NCBI RefSeq assembly: GCF_001513975.1
Contig: NZ_KQ947990.1
Location: forward strand, 180,095-244,094
DNA length: 64,000 nucleotides
DNA from: Streptomyces curacoi
Lineage (GTDB): Bacteria; Actinomycetota; Actinomycetes; Streptomycetales; Streptomycetaceae
Direction: 5' to 3'
Shown: in pieces, positions 31,621 to 38,456 of the stretch
Position numbering within the stretch: position 1 is the first letter of the stretch
How the letters are laid out: each line of letters begins with the position of its first letter
Notes under the pieces: model-generated
What the model was told of the DNA's origin: nothing
Databases searched by the model: none
The model's input: only the letters and a program-made list of their open reading frames with translations
Made by a program: the position numbers and the translations under genes

Positions 31621-33135
31621 ATGTTCCGCAGCTTGCGAAGAGCGCTGGGCGCCGCCGTCGCGGCGCTCGCGCTCGTACTACCGCTGGGACCCGGCGCGCA
31701 GACCGCTCACGCGGCGGAGGCCGGCGCCGGGTACTGGCACACCAGCGGCCGGCAGATCCTGGACGCGGCCGGGCAGCCGGTCCGTATCGCCGGGATCAAC
31801 TGGTTCGGCTTCGAGACCGGCAACCACGTCGTCCACGGCCTGTGGGCCCGCGACTACAAGAGCATGCTCGACCAGATGAGATCGCTGGGCTACAACACCC
31901 TCCGCCTGCCCTTCAGCGACGACATCCTCAAGCCCGGCACCATGCCGGACAGCATCAACTTCGCCGACGGCAAGAACGCCGATCTACAGGGGCTGACGTC
32001 CTTGCAGGTGCTGGACCGGATCGTGGCGTACGCCGGGCAGAGCGGCCTGAAGATCGTCCTCGACCGGCACCGCCCGGACGCGGGCGGCCAGTCGGCGCTC
32101 TGGTACACGAGCGCGGTGCCGGAGTCGACGTGGATCGCCAACCTGAAGGCACTGGCGGCGCGCTACAAGGGCAACTCCACCGTCGTCGGCATCGACCTGC
32201 ACAACGAGCCGCACGACCCCGCCTGCTGGGGCTGCGGCGACACGACGAGGGACTGGCGGCTGGCCGCGCAACGGGCCGGGAACGCCGTCCTGTCCGTCAA
32301 CCCCGAGCTGCTGATCATGGTCGAGGGCGTGCAGTCGTTCAACGGCGCCAACGGCTGGTGGGGCGGCAACCTGATGGGCGTGGCCCAGTACCCCGTGCAG
32401 CTGGACGTCCCGAACCGGCTCGTGTACTCCGCCCACGACTATGCCACCAGCGTGGCCCAGCAGCCCTGGTTCAGTGACCCGTCCTTCCCCGACAACATGC
32501 CGGGCATCTGGGACAGGTACTGGGGCTACATCTTCAAGCAGAACATCGCCCCGGTCTGGCTCGGTGAGTTCGGTACGACGCTCCAGTCCACGGTGGACCA
32601 GAAGTGGCTGGCCGCACTGGTGACCTACCTGAGGTCGACGTCGACGTACGGGGCGGACTCCTTCCACTGGACGTTCTGGTCCTGGAACCCCAACTCCGGT
32701 GACACGGGCGGGATCCTGAAGGACGACTGGTCGACCGTGGACACCGTGAAGGACGGGTATCTGGCGAGCATCAAGGCGCCGGGGTTCCCGGGCGGCGGCG
32801 GAGGCGGTGGCGGCGGTGGCGGTGGGAGTACGGCGGCCTGCAGCGCCGCCTACACCGTGAGCAGCGACTGGGGCGGCGGCTTCAACGCCGAGGTTCGGGT
32901 GACCAATACGGGCACGACACCGCTCAAGTCCTGGAAAGTGACGTGGACCTGGAGCGGCTCGCAGAAGGTCACGTCCATGTGGAACGCGACGTACACACAG
33001 ACCGGGGCGAGCGTCACCGCGTCGAACGCCGCGCACAACGGGTCGGCCCCGGCGGGAGGCTCGGCGAGCTTCGGGTTCGGGGGTGCGCCCGGGGGCGGTG
33101 GTGTGCCGAGTGTGAGCTGTGCGGCTGCCGGATAG
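31621..33135 (+). CDS. Secreted endo-beta-1,4-glucanase, GH5 with CBM2
   Basis: 504 residues from ATG 31621, with GAGAGGAAG upstream. Signal peptide about 1-32 (ending TAHAA). GH5 catalytic domain about 35-385: acid/base Glu196 in IDLHNEPHD, nucleophile Glu316 in PVWLGEFGTT, plus IAGINWFGFETGNH and YNTLRLPFSDD. A 12-Gly linker (391-402) leads to a CBM2 (about 407-503; CSAAYTVSSDWGGGFNAEV, surface Trp residues, closing Cys). Hydrolyses internal beta-1,4 bonds in cellulose outside the cell. Controlled by the CebR box upstream. Confidence 0.96.
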   Translation: MFRSLRRALGAAVAALALVLPLGPGAQTAHAAEAGAGYWHTSGRQILDAAGQPVRIAGINWFGFETGNHVVHGLWARDYKSMLDQMRSLGYNTLRLPFSDDILKPGTMPDSINFADGKNADLQGLTSLQVLDRIVAYAGQSGLKIVLDRHRPDAGGQSALWYTSAVPESTWIANLKALAARYKGNSTVVGIDLHNEPHDPACWGCGDTTRDWRLAAQRAGNAVLSVNPELLIMVEGVQSFNGANGWWGGNLMGVAQYPVQLDVPNRLVYSAHDYATSVAQQPWFSDPSFPDNMPGIWDRYWGYIFKQNIAPVWLGEFGTTLQSTVDQKWLAALVTYLRSTSTYGADSFHWTFWSWNPNSGDTGGILKDDWSTVDTVKDGYLASIKAPGFPGGGGGGGGGGGGSTAACSAAYTVSSDWGGGFNAEVRVTNTGTTPLKSWKVTWTWSGSQKVTSMWNATYTQTGASVTASNAAHNGSAPAGGSASFGFGGAPGGGGVPSVSCAAAG

Positions 33136-33156
33136 GAGAGGCGGTCGTCGGGAAGG

Positions 33157-33184
33157 AGGGCGCCCGGTGTCCGGTAGGCGCCCT
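33157..33184 (+). terminator. Hairpin terminator after the cellulase gene
   Basis: AGGGCGCC - 12-nt loop - GGCGCCCT followed by TCAG; an 8-bp perfect stem, 22 nt after the stop. Its arm resembles the stem base of the terminator at 38387. Confidence 0.65.
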
Positions 33185-33204
33185 TCAGCCGTCCCGGCGC
33201 CCTT

Positions 33205-33675
33205 TCAGCCGTCCAGCGGACACGGGAGTTCCCGGATCCCGCGATCCGGGGCGCACGTCACCAGGGCCAGGGAAAGGTACGAGGGGCGTTCGAGGTAGAA
33301 GCCGAGCGACACGTCACCGCCTGATGCCAGCCGCTCAGCAGCAGAGGTGACGAGGCGGGTCAGGTGACTGACATCGCGCTGGGGCGGGGACGCGAACCGG
33401 GGTGCGTACTCGGTCAGCCGGTCACCGAGCCATGCCGCTGCCGAGCCCGGGTCCGGCCAAGTGCCACGGACCAGCGAGCGTGGCTTGACGAGCCAGTACG
33501 CCGTTTCCAGCGGCGGCAGATCCGAGGTGGGGAACTCCGCGGCGACCTCGCGATATCGCTGGATCAGTTCCGGCCTGCTTCCGGCCGGAGGCGGCTCGGG
33601 GTGGGGTGGGCGGCGCAGCGCCTCCTGGTCGAAGCGGGCCTTGGGGCCCGTCCACAGGTAGCCGTGGTGGTGCAC
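33205..33675 (-). CDS. Hypothetical protein, accessory island
   Basis: 156 residues from GTG 33675 (MHHHGYLWTGPKARFDQEAL...). The N-terminal His cluster, YLWTGPKARF and the later YLERPSYLSLALVTC are distinctive, but I do not recognise a family. No TM or signal peptide. The start lacks a good Shine-Dalgarno. It is the last gene of a leftward run of small genes, separated from them by a hairpin and an 11-bp tandem repeat. Confidence 0.6.
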   Translation of the reverse strand: MHHHGYLWTGPKARFDQEALRRPPHPEPPPAGSRPELIQRYREVAAEFPTSDLPPLETAYWLVKPRSLVRGTWPDPGSAAAWLGDRLTEYAPRFASPPQRDVSHLTRLVTSAAERLASGGDVSLGFYLERPSYLSLALVTCAPDRGIRELPCPLDG

Positions 33676-33697
33676 GGGGGGTCCCGTCGGGTTCGGT

Positions 33698-33719
33698 GTC
33701 GACGTGTAGTCGACGTGTA
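33698..33719. repeat. Perfect 11-bp tandem duplication
   Basis: GTCGACGTGTA twice in a row, each copy containing the palindrome GTCGAC. It lies 23 nt before the GTG start at 33675, so it could be part of that gene's promoter. Confidence 0.7.
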
Positions 33720-33724
33720 TGAGT

Positions 33725-33766
33725 CAGCCGGTCCCGGTCGTGGGTGCCACGAGCCAGGACCGGCTG
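33725..33766 (-). terminator. Branched hairpin after the DUF397-like gene
   Basis: CAGCCGGTCC and GGACCGGCTG form a 10-bp outer stem enclosing a second stem CGTGG-GTG-CCACG. Lies 15 nt past the stop of the leftward gene ending at 33781. Confidence 0.65.
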
Positions 33767-33780
33767 TGGAAGGGGGTGGG

Positions 33781-34005
33781 TCAGACGGACAAGCCGAAGC
33801 GCGCGGGGTCGATGCCGGCCACGGCCAGTTCCTCCGTGGTGAACCGCAGCGGTTGAGCCTCCGGCCGCTTGCTGTCGCCGAGGGCCCAGGCGTTGTCGCC
33901 GAGCCGGGCGAGGGTCACGCACCCTTCGGTGCAGGGGCCTCCGCAGGCCTTCACGAACGAGGCCTCGTGGATGTCGAGTGCGTACAGGTCGTTTGCGTTC
34001 AGCAT
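33781..34005 (-). CDS. DUF397-like small protein
   Basis: 74 residues from ATG 34005, with AGGAAGG 8-10 nt upstream. EGCVTLARLGDNAWALGDSK followed by RPEAQPLRFTTEEL follows the DUF397 pattern (CVEVA...AVRDSKDP..P.L.F....W), although the usual WRKSSYS start is replaced by EASFVKACGGPCTEGC with three extra Cys residues. DUF397 proteins (BldB-related) pair with WhiJ-like HTH regulators in Streptomyces development. Part of a leftward operon with the next gene. Confidence 0.65.
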   Translation of the reverse strand: MLNANDLYALDIHEASFVKACGGPCTEGCVTLARLGDNAWALGDSKRPEAQPLRFTTEELAVAGIDPARFGLSV

Positions 34006-34063
34006 TACTGCACCTTCCTGCTCCGTTGGGAGTTCGAGGGGAGGGGAGGCGTCTGCGCCCGGC

Positions 34064-34282
34064 CTACGGCGTTGCGTGCACGCCTGAGGTGTGGTCCCGG
34101 ATCTCGGTGGCGTGGCGGACGGCCTGCGCGATGTCGCCGGACTGCTGGCAGTCGACGAGCTGCCGCCAGTTCGCGGCGCATACCTCACAGCCGGTGGCCG
34201 GTGCGCAGTCCAACAGCCATGCGTCGATGCCGCTGGGCAATCGGGCCGAGTGATTCTGCTCGGGCCTGGCGGTCGTTGCCAT
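34064..34282 (-). CDS. Small Cys-containing hypothetical protein
   Basis: 72 residues from ATG 34282; GGGGAGA lies 6 nt upstream. It contains WLLDCAPATGCEVCAANWRQ and a later VDCQQSGD, a possible zinc-binding set of Cys residues, plus a helical C-terminus. No family recognised. First gene of the leftward run and divergent from the DUF6879-type gene. Confidence 0.55.
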   Translation of the reverse strand: MATTARPEQNHSARLPSGIDAWLLDCAPATGCEVCAANWRQLVDCQQSGDIAQAVRHATEIRDHTSGVHATP

Positions 34283-34348
34283 CGCGTCTCCCCGCGTTTG
34301 GTGTGGCTTCGGGGAGTGACCGTAGGCAGGGGGAATGGAGCAAGGTGC

Positions 34349-34399
34349 AGAATATTCGCTGTTATTCTCGCGTGGTTACTCTGAATGCATGGACATTCA
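34349..34399. promoter_or_regulatory. Two dyads in the divergent promoter region of the accessory island
   Basis: AGAATA - 8 nt - TATTCT (34349-34368) and TGAATG - 6 nt - CATTCA (34382-34399), in an AT-richer stretch between divergent genes. The second recalls ACTGAAT-AC-ATTCAGT at 36868-36883 in the same island. Candidate sites for the WhiJ-like regulators. Confidence 0.4.
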
Positions 34400-34460
34400 C
34401 TCAGGGGTACCGAGATGCTGGGCGCACCAACATCGTCAACACCCAGGGGGGTGGTTGTGC

Positions 34461-35228
34461 ATGGTGCGCAGGTTGCGGTTCAACGGGACGGGGAGTGACG
34501 TCGGCGGATGCCCGTCCCTGCATGAGGACTTGGACACCGGAGAGGTCATCGTGCATGGGCCTCCGCTGACCGACGCTGAAGATGTGGCGCAGCTCCAGCA
34601 CCTCTCGGAAGGTGAGGTCGCGGTCGTGGTGCCGCGCGAGTTGCTGGTGGACTGGGCGCCGAAGGAAGGGGCGCGGAAGGTGCGGACGATCGATCTGGAC
34701 GAGTTCGGCAGTCTGTTCGGCAAGTTCGAGCACACCGCCTGGCGCCTGGAGACCCGTCGCCGGTACGCGAGTGACGAGGCCAGCGACCGCTGGGAGCGTT
34801 TCATCGAGACCGGAAGCGTCGTCGAGGACTGGCCGGAAGGTTCGCCCGCCAAGGCGTTCCGTGACACGATCCGAGCGCAGACCGCACAGGGCAAGCGGGT
34901 CGAGCGGGTGCGCATCGTGGACCGGCCCCCCACTGCAGGGCAGCGCTACCTACTCGACGGCGCCAGGTGGAACATCGCGACCGGCGAGGACATCCGCAAC
35001 CTGTGGCGTGCCGACGCCGACCGGCTCCGGCTCCCGGCGGAGGACTTCTGGCTGTTCGACAGCCGCCTCATCGCGCTCCTGCGGTTCGATGACGACGATC
35101 AGCTCACGCACGTGGATCTCATCACGGAACCGGCGGAGGTGGTGCGCTGTGCCATGATCCGGGATGCTGCTTGGCACCACGCCGTACCTTGGAAGCAGTT
35201 CACGGCGGACATGCAGAGCGACGCGTAA
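34461..35228 (+). CDS. DUF6879-type protein fused to an N-terminal small-protein module
   Basis: 255 residues from ATG 34461, preceded by AGGGGGGTGG. Residues 1-70 (MVRRLRFNGTGSDVGGCPSL to VVVPRELLVDWAPK) resemble a stand-alone streptomycete small protein. From DLDEFGSLFGKFEHTAWRLE onward it reads as DUF6879 (RYASDEASDRWERF; LRLPAEDFWLFDSRLIALLR). DUF6879 genes lie next to XRE/DUF5753 regulators, as here (HTH gene 20 nt downstream). Function unknown; these sets are suspected signalling switches. Confidence 0.75.
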   Translation: MVRRLRFNGTGSDVGGCPSLHEDLDTGEVIVHGPPLTDAEDVAQLQHLSEGEVAVVVPRELLVDWAPKEGARKVRTIDLDEFGSLFGKFEHTAWRLETRRRYASDEASDRWERFIETGSVVEDWPEGSPAKAFRDTIRAQTAQGKRVERVRIVDRPPTAGQRYLLDGARWNIATGEDIRNLWRADADRLRLPAEDFWLFDSRLIALLRFDDDDQLTHVDLITEPAEVVRCAMIRDAAWHHAVPWKQFTADMQSDA

Positions 35229-35247
35229 GGCCAATCACGGGTGACCG

Positions 35248-36096
35248 GTGAGTACGGACTATCAAAGAGCACGTGAGGAACTGGGCCGCAAGCTTAGAGA
35301 GTTGCGTGTGGACAGCCCTGAAGGCCGGCTCACCGGTGTCCAGCTCGCGCAGCGGCTGGGATGGCCGCAGTCGAAGGTCAGCAAGCTGGAGAACGGCAGG
35401 CAGACCCCCACGGACGACGACCTGCGGGCATGGGCCGAGGCCGTCGGGCAGCCTGCCGTGTTCGCGGAACTGCGTGCACGTCTGAGGGGTTTCGAGAGCC
35501 AGATTCGTTCATGGCGACGTCAGCTCGCGGCAGGGCACGCACCCGTCCAGGAAACCTGGAACACCCTTGTGTCCAACAGCACGACACAGCACGCGCTGAG
35601 CACTGCCGCTGTCAGCGGCATGCTCCAGACGGCTGACTACGCCCGGCACGTCTTCGAGCGGCACGCCAAACTCCAGCAGTCACCAAGGGACACGGAAGCC
35701 GCGGTGCGGGCCCGCCTGAAACGGCAGGAGTGGCTGTACCGGCCGGGCAAGCGGTTGAACCTGCTCATGTCCGAGAGCGTGCTGTGGGGCCGGATCTGTC
35801 CACCGGACATATTGGCGACCCAACTCGATCGTCTGCTGGGCGTGGTGGGCATGGACACCGTCAATCTGGGGATCCTGCCGTTGGACGGCCCGCTTCCCTT
35901 GACGATGGGTAACTCGTTCAATGTGCTGGACGAGCGCCTGGTCGTCGTCGAGGACTGGCACGCCGAACTCTGGCTGGACGATGCCGAAACGATCGCCCTC
36001 TACCGCCGCGTCTGGGACACCTTCGCGGAGTCGGCCGTCTTCGGCGCCGATGCCCAGCAGGTGATCGCTCGCGTCCGCCGCAGCATCAAGGTCTGA
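35248..36096 (+). CDS. WhiJ-like XRE regulator (HTH + DUF5753)
   Basis: 282 residues from GTG 35248. The N-terminal HTH is LTGVQLAQRLGWPQSKVSKL followed by ENGRQTPTDDDL. DUF5753 starts near SGMLQTADYARHVFERHAKL and contains RLKRQEWLY, NLGILPLDGPLPLTMGNSFN and VEDWHAELWLDD. These regulators resemble WhiJ and commonly act with DUF397 proteins. Cotranscribed with the DUF6879 gene; its 3' end overlaps the convergent gene by 11 nt. Confidence 0.9.
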   Translation: MSTDYQRAREELGRKLRELRVDSPEGRLTGVQLAQRLGWPQSKVSKLENGRQTPTDDDLRAWAEAVGQPAVFAELRARLRGFESQIRSWRRQLAAGHAPVQETWNTLVSNSTTQHALSTAAVSGMLQTADYARHVFERHAKLQQSPRDTEAAVRARLKRQEWLYRPGKRLNLLMSESVLWGRICPPDILATQLDRLLGVVGMDTVNLGILPLDGPLPLTMGNSFNVLDERLVVVEDWHAELWLDDAETIALYRRVWDTFAESAVFGADAQQVIARVRRSIKV

Positions 36097-36367
36097 GGAC
36101 GTACGGCCGTACCACGTCGTAGGAGGTCTCCCAGAGCGGCCTCTGCGAGGGCAGGGCGGCCGACCAGCACTCGTCGTCATGCGGAAACGGCAACCGATAG
36201 CCGGCCGCACGTGAGCGCTTGGCCCAGCGGCGCCAGCGGGCATCGCGCGGGTTCGGTAGCCGCCATGTGTACGGGTCCGGCGTCCGCGTCTCACGCGCGA
36301 GGTCCCGGTCGTTCACCGCGGGGCGGCTGAACAGTTGGGCGACCGCGTCATAAAGCAGCCGGAACAT
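36086..36367 (-). CDS. Hypothetical protein coupled to the ATPase gene
   Basis: 93 residues from ATG 36367 with GGAGAGG 5 nt upstream (MFRLLYDAVAQLFSRPAVND...). Rich in Arg, Trp and Pro (RWRRWAKRSRAAGYRLPFPH), no TM. Not recognised, but its start overlaps the end of the RsbW-like gene by 20 nt, so the two are translationally coupled. Confidence 0.6.
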   Translation of the reverse strand: MFRLLYDAVAQLFSRPAVNDRDLARETRTPDPYTWRLPNPRDARWRRWAKRSRAAGYRLPFPHDDECWSAALPSQRPLWETSYDVVRPYVLRP

Positions 36368-36773
36368 GAGGCCTCTCCAGCGTTTCGGTGAGCGTGAACC
36401 GGGCCCACACGCATTTCGCGTACGGCTCCTGTCGATGCCCCCAGATGTCGGCCAACTCCTCCACGAGTGCGAGTCCGCGTCCGCCTTCTTCGTCCGGGCC
36501 GGAGTCGTGGATGTGGGGGAGCCGGTCCCTGTCCGGGTCGCAGACCTCCAGGAGCAGCTCCGGTCCGTCGAGGGTGAGCGTGACCTTGATCTGGGCGTCG
36601 GAGGTGCGGCAGTGGGTCACGGCGTTGGTGACGAGTTCGTTCGCCGACAGGACGACGGTGTCGGCGAGTTCGTCGGTGATGGCCCAGGCCGCGAGAGCCT
36701 TGCGGATGTGTTGGCGGGCGGTGGGCACGTGTCGTCTGCGCTTGGGGATGCGGAAGGTTTCGGTTTGGGGCAT
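36348..36773 (-). CDS. RsbW/SpoIIAB-like ATP-binding protein (anti-sigma-type HATPase)
   Basis: 141 residues from ATG 36773, with AGGAGG 11 nt upstream; the longer ORF start lacks support. GHKL motifs: N-box VLSANELVTNAVTHC, G1 LLLEVCDPDRDRLP, G2 GGRGLALVEELAD. Single-domain ATPases of this kind act as anti-sigma factor kinases or as partners in WhiJ/DUF397 modules (AbaA-like loci). Divergent from the damaged WhiJ-like gene. Confidence 0.88.
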   Translation of the reverse strand: MPQTETFRIPKRRRHVPTARQHIRKALAAWAITDELADTVVLSANELVTNAVTHCRTSDAQIKVTLTLDGPELLLEVCDPDRDRLPHIHDSGPDEEGGRGLALVEELADIWGHRQEPYAKCVWARFTLTETLERPHVPAAL

Positions 36774-36867
36774 GGGGTGCCGTACCTCCTGACGTGTCGC
36801 CAAGATGCGCTCCGTTCGGCGCCTTTGTGAAGCTACGGCTGCGTTCATCGCTTGTGCAACACGCTCA

Positions 36868-36883
36868 ACTGAATACATTCAGT
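36868..36883. promoter_or_regulatory. Palindrome ACTGAAT-AC-ATTCAGT in a divergent promoter region
   Basis: Perfect 7-bp arms with a 2-nt centre, between the RsbW-like gene (start 36773) and the WhiJ-like gene (start 36960). CTCGATCGAG follows at 36890-36899. Likely operator; binding protein unknown. Confidence 0.5.
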
Positions 36884-36959
36884 AGATAGCTCGATCGAGT
36901 GAAGCGCTCTCGTTGTGACAGCGTGTGTGGCATCTTTGCCGCAGGAAAGGGGAGGTCCC

Positions 36960-37829
36960 ATGCCCGCAGGTGGACGACCGACAGTGCGCAGCAGGCGCTT
37001 GGGTGCGGCGCTCAGGCAGTACCGGCAAGCCGCCAAGCTCGACCAGCCGCAGGCCGCCGAGATCATCGCGGCGAGTCAGGCGAGGGTCAGCCGTCTTGAG
37101 AGCGGTCACGTCACCGCGCGCGTCATCGAAGTGCGGTTGCTGTTGGACGCGTACGGCGTCAAGGACCCCGAAGTGCGGAACAAACTGGAGGACTTGGCCA
37201 AGCACTCCAAGAACCGGGGCTGGTGGCTAGAACATGCCGAGCACCTGCGGCCCGACTACGTCGATCACATCGCGCTGGAGGACGACGCCACCTACATCTG
37301 AGAGTGGCAGCCGGTGATGGTGCCGGGGCTTCTGCAGACTCCGGCCTATGCGGAGGCGGTTATCGCTGCCAGTCCCCACTACATCGAGCCAGAACGGGCT
37401 GCCCAGTTGGTGAAGGTCCGTGTGGGGAGGCAAGCGAAGATCGAAGAGGGCGGAGCCTCGTACACGGCCATCCTCTGGGAAGCGGTCCTCGCGCAACCGC
37501 TGGTGAGCGTCGAGATCCACCGAGAGCAGTTGTCCGCGATCCTTGAGATCGGAAAGCGGAAGAACGTCACAGTGCAGGTGCTGCCGTTCAGCGCAGGCGT
37601 TCTGGCCGGTTACTCCTCCGCTTTCTACTCCTTCAGCTTCGACGACGAGCCGACCGTCGAAGCAGTCGCCATGGACAACCTGAGAGGCACGTCGGTCCTT
37701 GAAGGGGCCGAGGACCTTGCCGCTTACGCCAGTGCTTTCGACCTACTACGATCGTCAGCGTTGGCACCGGACGCGAGCGCGAAGCTCATCCGGGGCATAC
37801 TGCGGACCTTGAAGGAAGACACATCGTGA
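36960..37829 (+). pseudogene. WhiJ-like XRE regulator (HTH + DUF5753) with an in-frame TGA
   Basis: From ATG 36960 (GGGGAGG upstream) the frame encodes an HTH (RLGAALRQYRQAAKLDQPQA, AEIIAASQARVSRLESGHVT) and continues to DDATYI, where TGA (37299-37301) stops it. The same frame then resumes immediately with EWQPVMVPGLLQTPAYAEAV, the standard start of DUF5753, through to 37829. Relatives have Arg or a similar residue here, so one CGA-to-TGA change explains it. The result is either a truncated 113-residue HTH protein, a re-initiated C-domain (ATG 37317), or an error. Confidence 0.85.
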
Positions 37830-38002
37830 CCGAGGTTGTTAGCACCTTCTGGAAGTCCTCCTACTCGGGGGCGGAGAACGCCTGCGTCGAGGTCGCCGAC
37901 ACGGCCCCCGGCGGCCGGGCCGTCCGCGACAGCAAGCAGCAGGACGGCCCCCTGATCACCGTCTCCCGTGAGGGCTGGCAGGCCTTCATCCGGCAGTTCT
38001 GA
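37826..38002 (+). CDS. DUF397 protein (BldB-related small protein)
   Basis: 58 residues from GTG 37826, overlapping the stop of the preceding frame by 4 nt (GTGA). FWKSSYSGAENACVEVADTA, then GRAVRDSKQQDGPLI and WQAFIRQF give the full DUF397 signature. Partner of the upstream WhiJ-like gene by position; in Streptomyces such pairs influence differentiation. It is intact even though its partner is interrupted. Confidence 0.88.
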   Translation: MTEVVSTFWKSSYSGAENACVEVADTAPGGRAVRDSKQQDGPLITVSREGWQAFIRQF

Positions 38003-38048
38003 CAAGCCGCGGACACACGAAGGCCGCCCCACGGAATTCCGCCCCACC

Positions 38049-38351
38049 GTGAACAGACGACGGCAGAAGAAGCTCACCAAGCGGCTCGTCCTGGCCGCGA
38101 GCATCGGTGAACTCGCCGACGTCCGCACCCTGCTGCGGGCCGGCGCCCAGCCCGCCGAGGCCGACAACGAGGGCACGACACCCCTCTACGCCGCGTCGGT
38201 GCACGGCGCGGCCGACCCGGTCCTGCGAGAGGACTACGGAACCGGCTACTCCCCCATGGACTGGGCGCTCGCCGGCCCTCACGCCGATGTCGTCCGGCTT
38301 CTGCGGGACGCGGGCGGAACCAGGTCGGCCGACTCACGCGCAGGCGGCTGA
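38049..38351 (+). CDS. Ankyrin-repeat protein, probably internally shortened
   Basis: 100 residues from GTG 38049. One ankyrin unit is clear (LVLAASIGELADVRTLLRAG and AQPAEADNEGTTPLYAASVHGAA), followed directly by DPVLREDYGTGYSPMDWALA and HADVVRLLRDAGG, the end of a later unit. Related proteins carry one or two further repeats between these parts, so an in-frame deletion of some 35-60 residues is likely at about 38212. No Shine-Dalgarno; upstream starts would overlap the DUF397 gene. Followed by a strong terminator. Confidence 0.65.
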   Translation: MNRRRQKKLTKRLVLAASIGELADVRTLLRAGAQPAEADNEGTTPLYAASVHGAADPVLREDYGTGYSPMDWALAGPHADVVRLLRDAGGTRSADSRAGG

Positions 38352-38386
38352 CCGGCCCGTCGGCAGCGACTTCCCACCGTATGGCG

Positions 38387-38432
38387 AGGGCGCCCGGTAC
38401 GGCAGTTGCGCACTTGCCGTACCGGGCGCCCT
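38387..38432. terminator. Very strong bidirectional terminator
   Basis: AGGGCGCCCGGTACGGCA and its exact complement TGCCGTACCGGGCGCCCT flank a 10-nt loop: an 18-bp perfect stem, followed by TTC on the plus strand. It lies between the ankyrin gene and the convergent serC gene. Confidence 0.9.
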
Positions 38433-38456
38433 TTCAGCGGAGTATGAGCGTCGAGG

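Noticed and set aside
33205..34282. A lanthipeptide or other RiPP cluster suggested by the small Cys-containing genes
   Set aside because: No modification enzyme, protease or exporter is adjacent; the 74-residue protein fits DUF397 better than a precursor peptide.
37299..37301. Selenocysteine or programmed readthrough at the internal TGA
   Set aside because: WhiJ-like proteins have no known Sec position, no SECIS-like stem follows directly, and a simple nonsense mutation or sequencing error is more likely.
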